Assembly: GCF_958295425.1 (NCBI RefSeq)
Contig: NC_081134.1
Coordinates: 9,236,054-9,300,053 of the forward strand
DNA: 64,000 nt
Reading direction: 5' to 3'
Origin: Solea solea
Taxonomy: Eukaryota; Chordata; Actinopteri; Pleuronectiformes; Soleidae
The translations under genes were made by a program, and so were the position numbers. Position 1 is the stretch's first letter. Each line of letters starts with the position of its first letter. A model generated the notes under the pieces. It worked only from the letters and a program-made list of their open reading frames with translations. It did no database searches and was not told the DNA's origin. This document shows positions 12,284 to 21,266 of the stretch, in pieces.

Positions 12284-15200
12284 TGTCACATGGGAAAGTG
12301 CATGTCGTCCCCCTTTGATTTTCTTTCCCCCTTTAACTCACACACGCACACATCTGCTGATTCACTCAATTTGTCTCAATGAGCCACAATTTGAGAAAGA
12401 CGCATTGGGAAGCATATTTGGCTTGAATGTATGTCAAACTCCGAGTAAGAATTATCTTCCATGAAAAGATCGTCTTTCACAACATGCAACATGTACAGTA
12501 TCTGCTTCAGGACTTATTTAAATTACTACGCAGGAGAGCAGGTGAGGTTCACTTCCACTAACATAAATATACATAATATTGTTACACAATTCATTGATTC
12601 ATGTTCAGTGACACTGAAGATAATTTGTCTAATAACTCCTGTAGAAGTTATCTGATGACATGTTTCTCCTGAAACAGACCTGCTCTCCGGAGACTCATTC
12701 CCTCCCTGTAAGGACATTTGAAAGTTAATTTTAAATTTACCCCAGTTTTTTTTTTTTTTTTTAATTAGGATTGCCCCAGAGGGGTATTTGGGCCAGACTC
12801 AGCTTCACTGTCACCAGTATATCATCACACTCATAAAATGCATTCTCTTCACTTGTTTCATCCACCCATTAAAGTCCACAGTACACAACGACAAGGTTAG
12901 CATTTCCACCTGACTCTCTTTTATTTTCTACCATATTTTAGGTAGATGTCTAATGTTTCCTAGTATATGTAGATTAGAAATTCTTACAATGGTACAATGA
13001 TTATGAAGAATACGCCTTCAAATTTTCTGCTTTTGCATTTTGTACCTGTGTGTTGCCTCGCTTCGGTGAAATGGAGCTGGAGGTTTGGATTGGGTTGGCT
13101 TATGTTCAGTCAACATTTTTCTTTATTCCACTTTGTTAATGGAAGTAAAGGGAGGGGATAAATTGTGGTCATTTGAAAATGAAAGAAAATGAAAATGTAA
13201 AAACCATTTCCTTCAAGGAATTGAACGTACATTTTCACGGCAGGGGGATAACGTTGGGTTTACAGTATGGAGAAAGATGGGGGAGGCCAGTCCATCACCT
13301 CCCATCTCTTCTCTGTCTGCTTGTACTGTATCAGTGGGTTGGGGTGGTTGGGGTGGTTGGTGGGGCTGGGGGTAGATGTGACTGCTGCTTGTGTGTGACT
13401 GTGGTACAGAAAAGCCTGTGTCTATTTTAGGGCTTTACTGTAAAGCTTTCACCCCTGCGTGATTGGGTGGGAGATCCCTGCCAACTGTGCCCCCCATATC
13501 TGCAGGCTACTAGCTGCAGCGGGGAGGAGCTGGAGGAGCTTTGCCCCTCCCTCGTGAGTACACTCCATAGACGCTACTTCCTTCTACTTCCCTCTTTTTT
13601 TCTTCTTCCTCTTTTTTTGTTCTCTTCTTCTTTTCAACAGTTGAGTGTCATCTTCTCTTCTTCATGCAGTTGCCTTAACGTAGGGTTCTGTTGCACTGAT
13701 AGACTAGATGCGCTCAAGACTTGTGCAGCTGTTTTCTGCAAGGAGCCATGTTGGGTTTCTCTGTCTTATATCGTCTTTTTCAGACACTTTGGGTTATTTC
13801 ATAATGACTTATTTACTATATACTTATTTACTACAAATCATACTTTATAAACTGTAAATTTGCCTGCTGATAGCCAATTTCTGTTCAAAGTAATATCCCA
13901 TGTATGCAAACACATGCACATGCTCATGCCTGCCTTATACTGTCCATGCACATTAGAGCCGTCTTACTGCATTTCAGAGTCTTTGTCATTGACTGGCCTC
14001 TTGTTGCAAGATAAACTAACACTGCGTTTGGCTGTGAAGACGGACAGACCTGTAGAACAGGGTTGGCCACCATCTTTAGGACGTTAAGAGGCCACAGTGA
14101 AGTCTTTCAGTCCTGAGACTTTCCACTTTAGTCTTACTGAATAATTTAACAATCTCCTCAAGACACCGTCTTGTTTCTCCCTGCTTTTCCACTTGAGCTT
14201 GCCGTGTGAGTATCAGGCCAGTAACCTGTCTGTAGGATCTTATATATAATGCAAGACTTGCAGTCCTTGACGAATTAGTGGAAACATTAATTTCCTGTTG
14301 CTTAACTATAACATTTAGAGAACACTGTCAAAACCACTGTGCTGTGTCTTACAAATGTGTCATAATATATCTGAAAACTCACAAGGATGAGTTTGTTATT
14401 CATTAGAACCAAACTGCTTATCCTCATTTCCCATCTCTTCCTTAAATTCCTTAACAAATGGAAAACATCGATACATAAACTCCATTTTAATACTAGAATG
14501 AAATGGCTCACTGACAAGTTAAAAAGAGAAACCTGTTGATGTTTACTGCACAGTATAGACTATTTAGTACACTTGGTTAGATTGTGATCCTCCAAGTGTC
14601 TCTGCATCTGTCTGATCCTCTCACTTCCTCTGAATTCCCCAGGGTTCACAGCCATCACCGCCACCAATCCCATCTGGCTGATTAAGACCCGTCTGCAGCT
14701 GGATGCCAGGTGAGCCTTAAACCTTAATACTGTAATAACTTGACGACAATTATATTAATTGAACTCGAATTTAAAAAGCTCTTTGTGATCACAGAAACCG
14801 GGGTGAGCGGCAGATGAATGCTTTCGAGTGTGTGCGGCGGGTGTACCAGATGGACGGCCTGCGTGGTTTTTACAGGGGTATGTCGGCCTCCTATGCCGGC
14901 ATCTCTGAGACTGTTATCCATTTTGTCATTTATGAGAGCATCAAACGTAAACTGCTCGAGTACAAGGCCCACTCAAGCATGGACGAAGAGGACGAGTCGG
15001 CCAAAGACGCCTCAGACTTTGTGGGCATGATGCTTGCAGCAGCCACCTCCAAGACCTGTGCCACCTCAATAGCCTACCCTCATGGTATGTTTGTCTCCCA
15101 CACTTTCTCTAAGAATGAGAGAACACCTTGCTAAGTTTAGGATTAGATAGCTAGTGTGACAAGAACCACTTGTGTATTTATCACCATTTTCTTTTACAAT

Positions 15201-15399
15201 TGCAGAAGTGATACGAACACGGCTACGAGAAGAGGGCAGCAAGTATCGCTCCTTCTTCCAAACTCTGATCACAGTACCCAGAGAGGAGGGATACCGGGCG
15301 CTGTACCGCGGCCTAATCACCCACCTTGTCAGACAAATCCCCAACACCGCCATTATGATGTGCACCTATGAAGTGGTGGTCTACCTGCTTGGCCGTTAG
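3133..15399 (+). CDS. slc25a36: Mitochondrial pyrimidine nucleotide carrier SLC25A36 (PNC2), complete, 7 exons
   Basis: Seven exons (3133-3173, 5266-5430, 8216-8293, 9721-9821, 14643-14709, 14795-15084, 15206-15399) join in frame to 936 nt, which is 311 residues plus TAG, the same length as the human protein as I know it. All six introns are GT-AG, with phases 2,2,2,1,2,1. The protein has the three-fold mitochondrial-carrier architecture with signature motifs PLEVVKTRL (from residue 26), PIWLIKTRL (from 138; the Trp is typical of pyrimidine-nucleotide carriers) and PHEVIRTRL (from 246). The family lies in the inner mitochondrial membrane and exchanges cytosine, uracil and guanine (deoxy)nucleotides, supporting mitochondrial DNA/RNA synthesis. 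It resembles SLC25A36 rather than the paralogue SLC25A33 through the [14 protein letters not shown] start, DSTQVHM, the long loop near residues 199-213 and the absence of a C-terminal extension. Teleosts often carry a and b copies; I cannot say which this is. Confidence 0.96.
3174..5265 (+). other. slc25a36: slc25a36 intron 1
   Basis: Phase-2 intron. It contains a (GT)n tract (4969-4988) followed by a (GATA)13 array. I see no other supported element; the small open frames lack splice signals and similarity. Confidence 0.85.
5004..5056 (+). repeat. (GATA)13 microsatellite
   Basis: Thirteen uninterrupted GATA units in slc25a36 intron 1, next to a (GT)10 tract. Likely polymorphic. Confidence 0.97.
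5266..5430 (+). CDS. slc25a36: slc25a36 exon 2
   Basis: Preceded by TTTGCAG and followed by the donor GTAAGG. Encodes residues 14-69, including the first carrier signature [10 protein letters not shown] and the stretch [20 protein letters not shown], ending at PGPLHCLK. Confidence 0.95.
5431..8215 (+). other. slc25a36: slc25a36 intron 2
   Basis: Phase-2 intron of 2.8 kb. No additional exon, RNA gene or recognisable transposon is visible. The open frames on both strands around 6961-7367 overlap one another and look random. Confidence 0.8.
8216..8293 (+). CDS. slc25a36: slc25a36 exon 3
   Basis: Acceptor TTTTGCAG, donor GTATGA. Encodes residues 69-95 including [20 protein letters not shown], the second helix of carrier repeat 1 with the conserved [FY]RG[LM] motif. 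Confidence 0.95.
8760..8905 (-). repeat. Dispersed 'GTGAGGACC/GGTTAGGG' repeat, copy 1
   Basis: Read on the minus strand, this stretch carries a GAGGACC-like start and imperfect GGGTTAG-type runs (plus-strand CCTAACCCTTAACCCAACTC), as in the copies at 30.4, 38.5 and 43.3 kb. It is a degenerate interspersed repeat, not a telomeric array. Confidence 0.55.
9371..9670 (+). mobile_element. hAT-type MITE relic, family B copy 1
   Basis: Begins TAGGGCTCCAACTAACTACT and contains inner strings (TCAGAAAATGTTGATCTGTG, AATTCAGTTTTAATG) shared with 20550-20725. Its left terminus matches the copy at 62297. The right end is degraded, so 9670 is approximate. Confidence 0.7.
9721..9821 (+). CDS. slc25a36: slc25a36 exon 4
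   Basis: Acceptor GTCACAG, donor GTAATG. Encodes [20 protein letters not shown] and [14 protein letters not shown] (to residue 129), which closes repeat 1 and opens repeat 2. Confidence 0.95.
10499..11088 (+). mobile_element. 590-bp non-autonomous DNA transposon, family A copy 1
   Basis: Perfect 12-bp terminal repeats CGTTTACATGCA (10508-10519) and TGCATGTAAACG (11068-11079) flank a body dotted with AGTCGGACTAA-like motifs. A second copy lies at 24456-25047 and shares long internal stretches. Comparing the copies extends the terminus outward to CAGTC. The ORF inside (10652-10837, minus) is not a transposase. No target-site duplication is clear and the superfamily is unassigned. Confidence 0.85.
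11235..11291 (+). repeat. (ATT)n microsatellite
   Basis: About 19 ATT units with one AGT interruption, followed by a T-rich stretch. Confidence 0.95.
12251..12283 (+). repeat. (CA)n microsatellite
   Basis: CA dinucleotide array with a single interruption at its start. Confidence 0.95.
14643..14709 (+). CDS. slc25a36: slc25a36 exon 5
   Basis: Acceptor CCCCAG, donor GTGAGC. Encodes [20 protein letters not shown] and AR (residues 130-151), holding the second signature motif. It is short (67 nt), so skipping would shift the frame. Confidence 0.95.
14795..15084 (+). CDS. slc25a36: slc25a36 exon 6
   Basis: Acceptor GATCACAG, donor GTATGT. At 290 nt it is the largest coding exon, encoding [20 protein letters not shown] through to CATSIAYPH (residues 151-248). 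It includes [20 protein letters not shown] and an acidic linker DEEDE, both characteristic of the PNC subgroup. Confidence 0.97.
15206..15399 (+). CDS. slc25a36: slc25a36 exon 7 with stop codon
   Basis: Acceptor AATTGCAG. Encodes [20 protein letters not shown] through [20 protein letters not shown] to YLLGR and the stop TAG at 15397-15399. This is carrier repeat 3. Confidence 0.97.
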
Positions 15400-17013
15400 C
15401 CCCCAGCCACGTATTCTTCCTACGACTAAAGGAGGATGCATTGAGCAAATGACTGAGAAAGTTGCTCCTTTTTCGCAAGTGGGCATGAAATGTCAAAATT
15501 AAGACCAAAGGAAAACTGAAGATGCTCTTGTGGACCAGATACAAGGACAAATGAAAATCACATGAAATAGAAAGGAAAGGAAAAAAAAAAAGTTAACATA
15601 TTAGCATCACCAGCCCCCGTTCCCTTTTATTAACCTGACAGAAGACATGGAGGGCACTGTAGGTCACAGATGATTATTGGTATTGTGGGTTTGTACAAGA
15701 ATAGTAATGACAGGAAAGACGATGAAAACACAAGGCACCTCTGAAGGAAACTATTTAAGCACATTTCAGTGGCCTTAACAAAGGTTTAACTTGCGTCATT
15801 GTCTTTAAATAAAGAGTAAAAGTCACTTTCATATAGACGATATTGTAACGGTGGAAAGATGGTAACTAAATGTAGGTCAGTCTCAATTACAAAAGAATCC
15901 CCACTTAGCACTATCTGTCTGCACCAGTCTGCCCTCGCCTCATTGCTGTGCAACTACTGTATGAATAGGCAGTTTAAGGAATGTTGATTTAAGGTTGAAT
16001 GTGGCCTCATAAGAACTCACCCATCCTTGTCGGGTTCTCACAGAAAGTGTGGCTTCAAACATTCCCCTCTGAATCACTAAAGCCACCCTCCTCGATAAGT
16101 CCCGTCACACAAGCCTCAGGCTCTCGTGTTCGTGAAGAGTAGCTTGAAAAGCCGACCTTCATTCACTGTTCGATTCCTGTGCAGCTCAACGTCCGGCAGT
16201 GGTGACGCGGTGAGGCTGAAGTTGGCCTGCGTCTTTGACCGCTTAGTTGAAACTTAACGATCAAATAGAAGGCCATCTTCTTTCTGTACGCAGTCACTGC
16301 TCAGGACGTCTGTGAAAGCGAGAGACCTCTGAGTACGAGGTGTGTGACTCCCAGAATATACCAAGATTTAAGTAACTTGTATTATTAGCTACTCGAATGA
16401 TAATGTGACGGAGTGGGTGAATGTTTCATCTTCAAGGTTCAAGGTTACATGTTGGCCACTTTCATCATAACGGTCTATGTAGAAGAATGTGTGTGTGTGG
16501 CTGCAGTCATGTGTGCCTGCATGTATAATAAATATCTGCTCCAGATTTCCCTTCTCTAACTATTAATCTTGCAGGACACTGAGAGTGTGGGAGAGCTCCT
16601 GTGCGACACTGGGAGTGTTCATTCCCACTCTCACGACGCTCCGTTCTTCCAGTGGCTTCCATCTGACCCGATAACGTGCACTTTTGTGGCCTTTTAGGGC
16701 TTGTGCTTAGCATTTTGTTGTGTGGACAGTGCAAACTTTTACATTGTGAAAGAAAAAAAAGTATTACTGTATGTCAAAATGGTATTTTTTTGCGCCACTG
16801 TTCTTACAGCAGATATATTTTACAGTTCTCAGTTTGTGAAGGACGTCCAAATGTGTTTATATAATATGTATATGCATATCTTTTTTTCTTTTTTTTCTTC
16901 TCACCCAAAGGCCCACGTGTGATCATCAAGTTTGCGCTTGCAAATTATTTTCGTTTTTTTTTTGTGCAATTTAACCTTGTTCCGACAAGTTGCATGAGTG
17001 ATTAAGTTAAAAA

Positions 17014-17023
17014 AATAAATAAA
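17014..17023 (+). terminator. slc25a36: Overlapping poly(A) signals (internal 3' end)
   Basis: Two overlapping AATAAA hexamers (17014-17019 and 17018-17023), followed within 30 nt by GT/T-rich sequence (GATGTTTTGCACTTGTATG). Confidence 0.5.
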
Positions 17024-18006
17024 GATGTTTTGCACTTGTATGATGCTGTATGATGTAAGCTGCCATGCAAATATGTGTGCATTAAAGGCTGCAGAACAAA
17101 TACTTTGATTGAAGCATTTGTACTGGAGCACTGGGTTTTTCAGCATTCATTAAGTGTTACATTTAGCAATGTTTTGGATGTTTCTGCCATTTTTGATGTT
17201 TACATTGTTTTAAGTGTCTGTCTGATTGTTGTTGGGTTTTTTTTTTGGCCTTTCTAGCAACATGTCTTGAATATCTGGATGGAAGAGTTTTAATGTGAGA
17301 GTTCAAGAACTGGAATCTATGCAGATTACCACAGTGACTCAATCGGAGAGACGCAGAATTTACAACGCTTATCTGTTACCGAAGAGATATTAACATTTGC
17401 AAAAAAACTAACAAGCTTCTTATATAAGTGAGAATACTGATCCTTGATGATGATTGGCTGAGATCACTGTAACGTCCTTTAACCTGTCTGTTGAACACTT
17501 TGACCTAGTCTCTGTGAATCGATCACGAAGGTGATTGTATTTAGTTAAACAACTACAGAAAACTGGATGTTCTTGAACGCTCTCATTACCCCCCTCTCTT
17601 GCTGGAGTATTAGTTCAGAGGCAAACTGAGGTGCTGTAACTTGTAATAATTGATTTTCTGTCTCCTGACATGTTTCTTGCCCTTAGTTGATGCTAGTGCT
17701 TTAAAAAGAAAATTGCTGAATCATTTTTAACATCCATGTTTTCCTTGAAAACACTAATAGCTTTCATGTGTTTGGCCCCATCGCAGTAACCATTGAGGTT
17801 GACTTACCAAAATGTGACATGAGCAGACAACTGGACAAACGGTGCAAACATTTCATTTCACGTTTTTACCTCTCGCTTCAGCTTCTACCCGTATGTGTAG
17901 GAAGTAGCCTCAAGCAGGGTAGAGAATGGAACGTGAAAGATATGATTTTGCCAGCTTAGTTGTTGATGTGTTTTTGTTTGTTTGTTTGTTTTTAAAAACA
18001 AAAGTA

Positions 18007-18018
18007 AATAAAAATAAA
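18007..18018 (+). terminator. slc25a36: Tandem poly(A) signals (likely distal 3' end)
   Basis: Two adjacent AATAAA hexamers with a T-rich downstream element (ACTTTTTTTTGTATC) about 20-30 nt later. This is the best distal cleavage candidate. Confidence 0.5.
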
Positions 18019-18240
18019 ATTTCAACAATAGTTTTGTAACTTTTTTTTGTATCTTTCACTTATTCATATGCAACTGGGACGTTTTTAGCCTTACAGTTAG
18101 AATGAGACCACTGTAGAGATGTTAGATTTATAATAAATTAATACCACTATACTTTGGTAATACACTGTATTATAACAATAATAATAATAATGTAGTCAGT
18201 TGGTGGTGTTCATAAAGTGATATCGGAGAAGAAACTTTGA

Positions 18241-18425
18241 CAGATAAGACTAGATAAGATTCATCCCCAAGGAAACATTTGTGCAAAAGGTCCTCAGAAT
18301 ACAAATTGAACATAGCACATACACTCAATGTATGGAAAGACATTGTAAATAGAAAAGATATTCACTATAATTACATGTAGAATAAATGTACACAGTGCAA
18401 CCCGAGAACAAATTAAGTGCAATAA
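18241..18425 (+). repeat. Probable retroelement 3' fragment
   Basis: Contains ACTAGATAAGATTCATCCCC and TGTACACAGTGCAACC, motifs I associate with common teleost LINE-derived repeats. The family is not identified and the boundaries are approximate. Confidence 0.35.
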
Positions 18426-19644
18426 GGTTACATGTTTCCTTTTTTTTTTAAACAGTAAACAAGTACGTAATGGTAGACTTGTTCAGAAATGTGTGTGCGT
18501 TAGTAAGCTGAAATATTTATGACCCCATTTATATGGAAATGGTGGTATTAAAGTGTCGCACAGGGACACAATCCATCAACTGTATTTACCTACAAGAACC
18601 AGAGGGAGGAGCCAAATAGCTCCTGATAGAAGTCATGTGTGCAAAGGTTCAGTTTACTGGAGTCACTGATTGCCTTTTAATAAAGACACATATGCACACC
18701 TCTGATTTTAGAGTCCAATAAATTTAATGATTTGTATTTAACGCTCTGTAATGGATGTGTAATCACTACAGCAGAATGTGGCTCGATGGAAATTGGCATA
18801 ATCTCTCATCATACATGACATGGTTGGACTAATTGACTTATATTTTTTTAAAAAGGCAGTAAGATATTTGTATTATGGTTTAATGAGGTTGTTTTTTTTC
18901 AGCAGACCGGTTTTCATCTGACTTCCACTCAACAACTCACTGACTTGTTTAGTGATAAAGATTCCGTTGTAAACCACAATCTGAGGGGAACACAGGAATG
19001 CATGCATGAGAATAATGACAACTTTACTCAAAAGTATTTGAAGTATAATTCAAGTATTTCTTGCTATATGTGGACTGTAGCAAAAGCCACCAGGGGGCCC
19101 CAAAGCTGCATGTTCAGCCTCATTTGAAGAGAATTAAAATGACTCCTCTCAGATGTTTATTAAACTCCTTAGATGCTTAAAAATAAATAAATGTAGGATA
19201 TGAAGAAAATAAGCTGTAATGATAAGCTGTGGCCGATGTTTTTGTGCCATAATTAAGTCAAAATTGTACATGTAAAGTTTCTGACTGACTCCAATATTAG
19301 TGTTATTCTTACAAGTTGTTTTGTTTTTATTGTTTGCACATTGATATGGATGCTGGTCCATTGTGTTTTCTACTCTAAGTAATAACATAATTTATTTTCT
19401 GTTGATCTTTATTTATTGTTGAGTTGTGTTCTTGCTTTCAAAATTTAAAGTAAAAACACTCAATTATCTGTTTTATTTGTTGATATACAGAGGAGTGTTG
19501 TTTTCCTTGTATTATCATTTTTTTATCAGTGTAACTTGCTTGAGTGGCTTAACTTTAAAGAAGTTTAACTTTAATATAAAAGGTTATCATGACTGTAGCC
19601 TGTGTTTGCCCGTGAAGTGTAATAGATCAGAGGAATCAGAGAAG

Positions 19645-19730
19645 CAGAGGTGTCAAACTGGCGGCCCATGGGCCCCCCAACTCAATTACATGCAGCCCAC
19701 CTCTTAATATCATGTTATAATGAAGTCATC
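19645..19730 (+). mobile_element. hAT-like repeat terminus (CAGAGGTGTCAAACT)
   Basis: The string CAGAGGTGTCAAACTGGCGG followed by GGGCC-rich sequence resembles the end of a widespread vertebrate non-autonomous hAT repeat. The opposite end was not found. Confidence 0.4.
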
Positions 19731-20112
19731 CTCCTTGTGTAAACACAGTGCATGTGGCCGAGGCACAGCTGTCAGCAAGTTGAGAGAATATAATACTAAA
19801 TTACTAGCAATATTTTACAGTAATGACTTATATTTAGGCTCCAAGTCATTATTTACTTAAATATCCGTTTATTTCTCTGTTTTTCAAAACCAGCGCTTTT
19901 ACTTTGAAATCATGTCAAATATCATCATGCATATCTTGCACTGTCCACTTTTCTTCCCTAGTTTATCAAACTAGGGCCCCCCCGAACAGCAGCTTGCATA
20001 GGGCCCCCCACAAAGCTATAAACAGCACTGGTAAAAAATATAAATAAACAATGAAAATGTTGAAATATGTAAATATATACTACGTACTTAGTAGTAGGTG
20101 TATTAATATTAG

Positions 20113-20810
20113 CTGTGTTGTAATGTATTGAAGTACAAATACTTTGTTACTGTACTTAAGTACAAAATTCATGTATCTGTACTTCACTTTGTTATTTTGT
20201 TATTACTTTTATTTTTACTCCACTACATTTCACAAAACACACAAACAGACTAGCAGAGCCATTGAATTGAACCCACAACCTTCCAGTTGAAAGACATCTT
20301 GCCCTACCAATCCTTCCTTCTCAATTTAAAAACATAAGTACATTTTATATCAGAAAATTATTTAAATGTCAAATACTTTAAGAGTTTTACTGAAGTAATA
20401 TTATAAAAAGTGACTTCTACCAAAGTCATTTTCTGGTAAGACACTTTTTTACTTTTAGGATTCCTGTTTTAGGTACTTTATACAAGACTGACTGTATGTA
20501 TTAAAACATGCCAAGACATGTTTGTCAGCAGAGAAAACCAAGGCATCACTACGGCTACAGCTAATGATTCTTCTCATAATCGATTGGTTAAAAAAATCAG
20601 AAAATGTTGAAAAATCATGATCTGTGTTCCCCAAATTTTGACACGATGATGTTCTCAAATGAATTATTCAGTTTTAATGATTTATTTGTTATAAGGAGCA
20701 TAGAAACCATAAAAATATTTTTAACAAATAATATTATAAAAAAAAAGATACTGGTAAGATACTTGTACTTTTACTCAAGTATCCCTTTGAGGTACTTTAT
20801 AAAAAGTATT
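20113..20810 (+). mobile_element. AAGTAC-rich MITE relic, interrupted by family B element
   Basis: Left part (20113-20230) carries GTACTTAAGTACAAAATTCA and TTTTACTCCACTACATTTC. The right part resumes at about 20745 with TACTTGTACTTTTACTCAAG and GAGGTACTTTAT. The two flank the family B copy at 20550, suggesting a nested insertion. Confidence 0.5.
20550..20725 (+). mobile_element. hAT-type MITE relic, family B copy 2 (truncated)
   Basis: Begins TACGGCTACAGCTAATGATT and shares TCAGAAAATGTTGAAAAATC, GATCTGTGTT and AATTATTCAGTTTTAATG with the copy at 9371. The right end is missing or degraded. Confidence 0.6.
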
Positions 20811-20939
20811 ATTTTATTATATTATTAATTATATTATAATAATAATATTATTATTGTTATTATTTTATAAAGAATATTAGTACCAGTTAAAAGTGGTTAT
20901 CTCTGGGATGTATTCCATTTCTGGTAATTGACTTGCAGG

Positions 20940-21266
20940 TTCCGAGAAGCTTTGCACGCACCATCACATCCTCAGCCTATCGCGTCAGAGCGTGACGCTG
21001 TGTTGTGGCGGAAGCGACCAATCAGCGCTCGCTGTGCGGAGTAAACGGACACTGAGTGTCGGGTTCTGAGCTACAGTACCTGCTTGTGTTCTGTCGAGCT
21101 GCTTTCGCCGCCGCCGCTGCCGCCGCCGCGCACTTTAACAAAGAAGCCGTCACTACATGGCGGATACAGATGTTTGGAGGCTGGGAAAACAGCAGCAGTG
21201 ACGAGGACAGAACCCGGAGCTCCTGACTAAAAAGTGTCGGTTCCAGACGAGTGGCATTTGTGTTCG
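20940..21266 (+). promoter_or_regulatory. spsb4: Promoter and non-coding exon 1 of spsb4 (inferred)
   Basis: A CpG-rich island in AT-rich surroundings. It carries a CCAAT box in GACCAATCAG (21018-21022), a CCG-triplet tract (21106-21130) and a strong splice donor GTAAGT at 21267. The next supported exon on this strand is the spsb4 exon at 48355, and the human gene also has a non-coding first exon, so I assign it to spsb4. It contains a 14-residue upstream frame (ATG 21157, stop TGA 21199-21201). The transcription start is not determined, and the exon could instead belong to an unrecognised non-coding RNA. Confidence 0.6.
21106..21130 (+). repeat. CCG triplet tract in the spsb4 5'UTR
   Basis: Imperfect (CCG)8 with one CTG interruption, lying in the inferred first exon. 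Confidence 0.9.

Larger units (their letters stand above)
9822..14642 (+). other. slc25a36: slc25a36 intron 4
   Basis: The longest slc25a36 intron (4.8 kb, phase 1). It holds a 590-bp MITE (10499-11088), an (ATT)n array, a (CA)n array, a G-quadruplex motif (13336-13372) and an exon-like segment (13506-13553) with an in-frame stop. Nothing else was recognised. Confidence 0.8.
15400..18030 (+). other. slc25a36: slc25a36 3'UTR (extent inferred)
   Basis: From the stop codon to the last strong polyadenylation signal. AATAAA hexamers occur at 15807, 16527, 17014/17018 and 18007/18013. The last two groups are followed by T/GT-rich sequence, so alternative 3' ends of about 1.6 and 2.6 kb are plausible. 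A long UTR would fit the human gene, but transcript evidence is needed for the real end. Confidence 0.55.
18031..20939. other. Intergenic region dominated by transposon relics
   Basis: No exon was recognised. 18241-18425 looks like a retroelement 3' region (ATAAGATTCATCCCCAAGG, then a CACAGTGCAAC motif). 19645 starts a CAGAGGTGTCAAACTGG terminus typical of a dispersed hAT-type repeat. 20113-20810 holds AAGTAC-rich repeat sequence interrupted by another MITE. An A/T-only tract follows to 20880. Confidence 0.55.

Noticed and set aside
3133..15399. Assignment as SLC25A33 (PNC1) instead of SLC25A36
   Set aside because: The N-terminus [11 protein letters not shown], the [20 protein letters not shown] stretch and the C-terminal end YLLGR fit SLC25A36. 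SLC25A33 has a longer N-terminus, PIWMVKTRMQ and a C-terminal extension.
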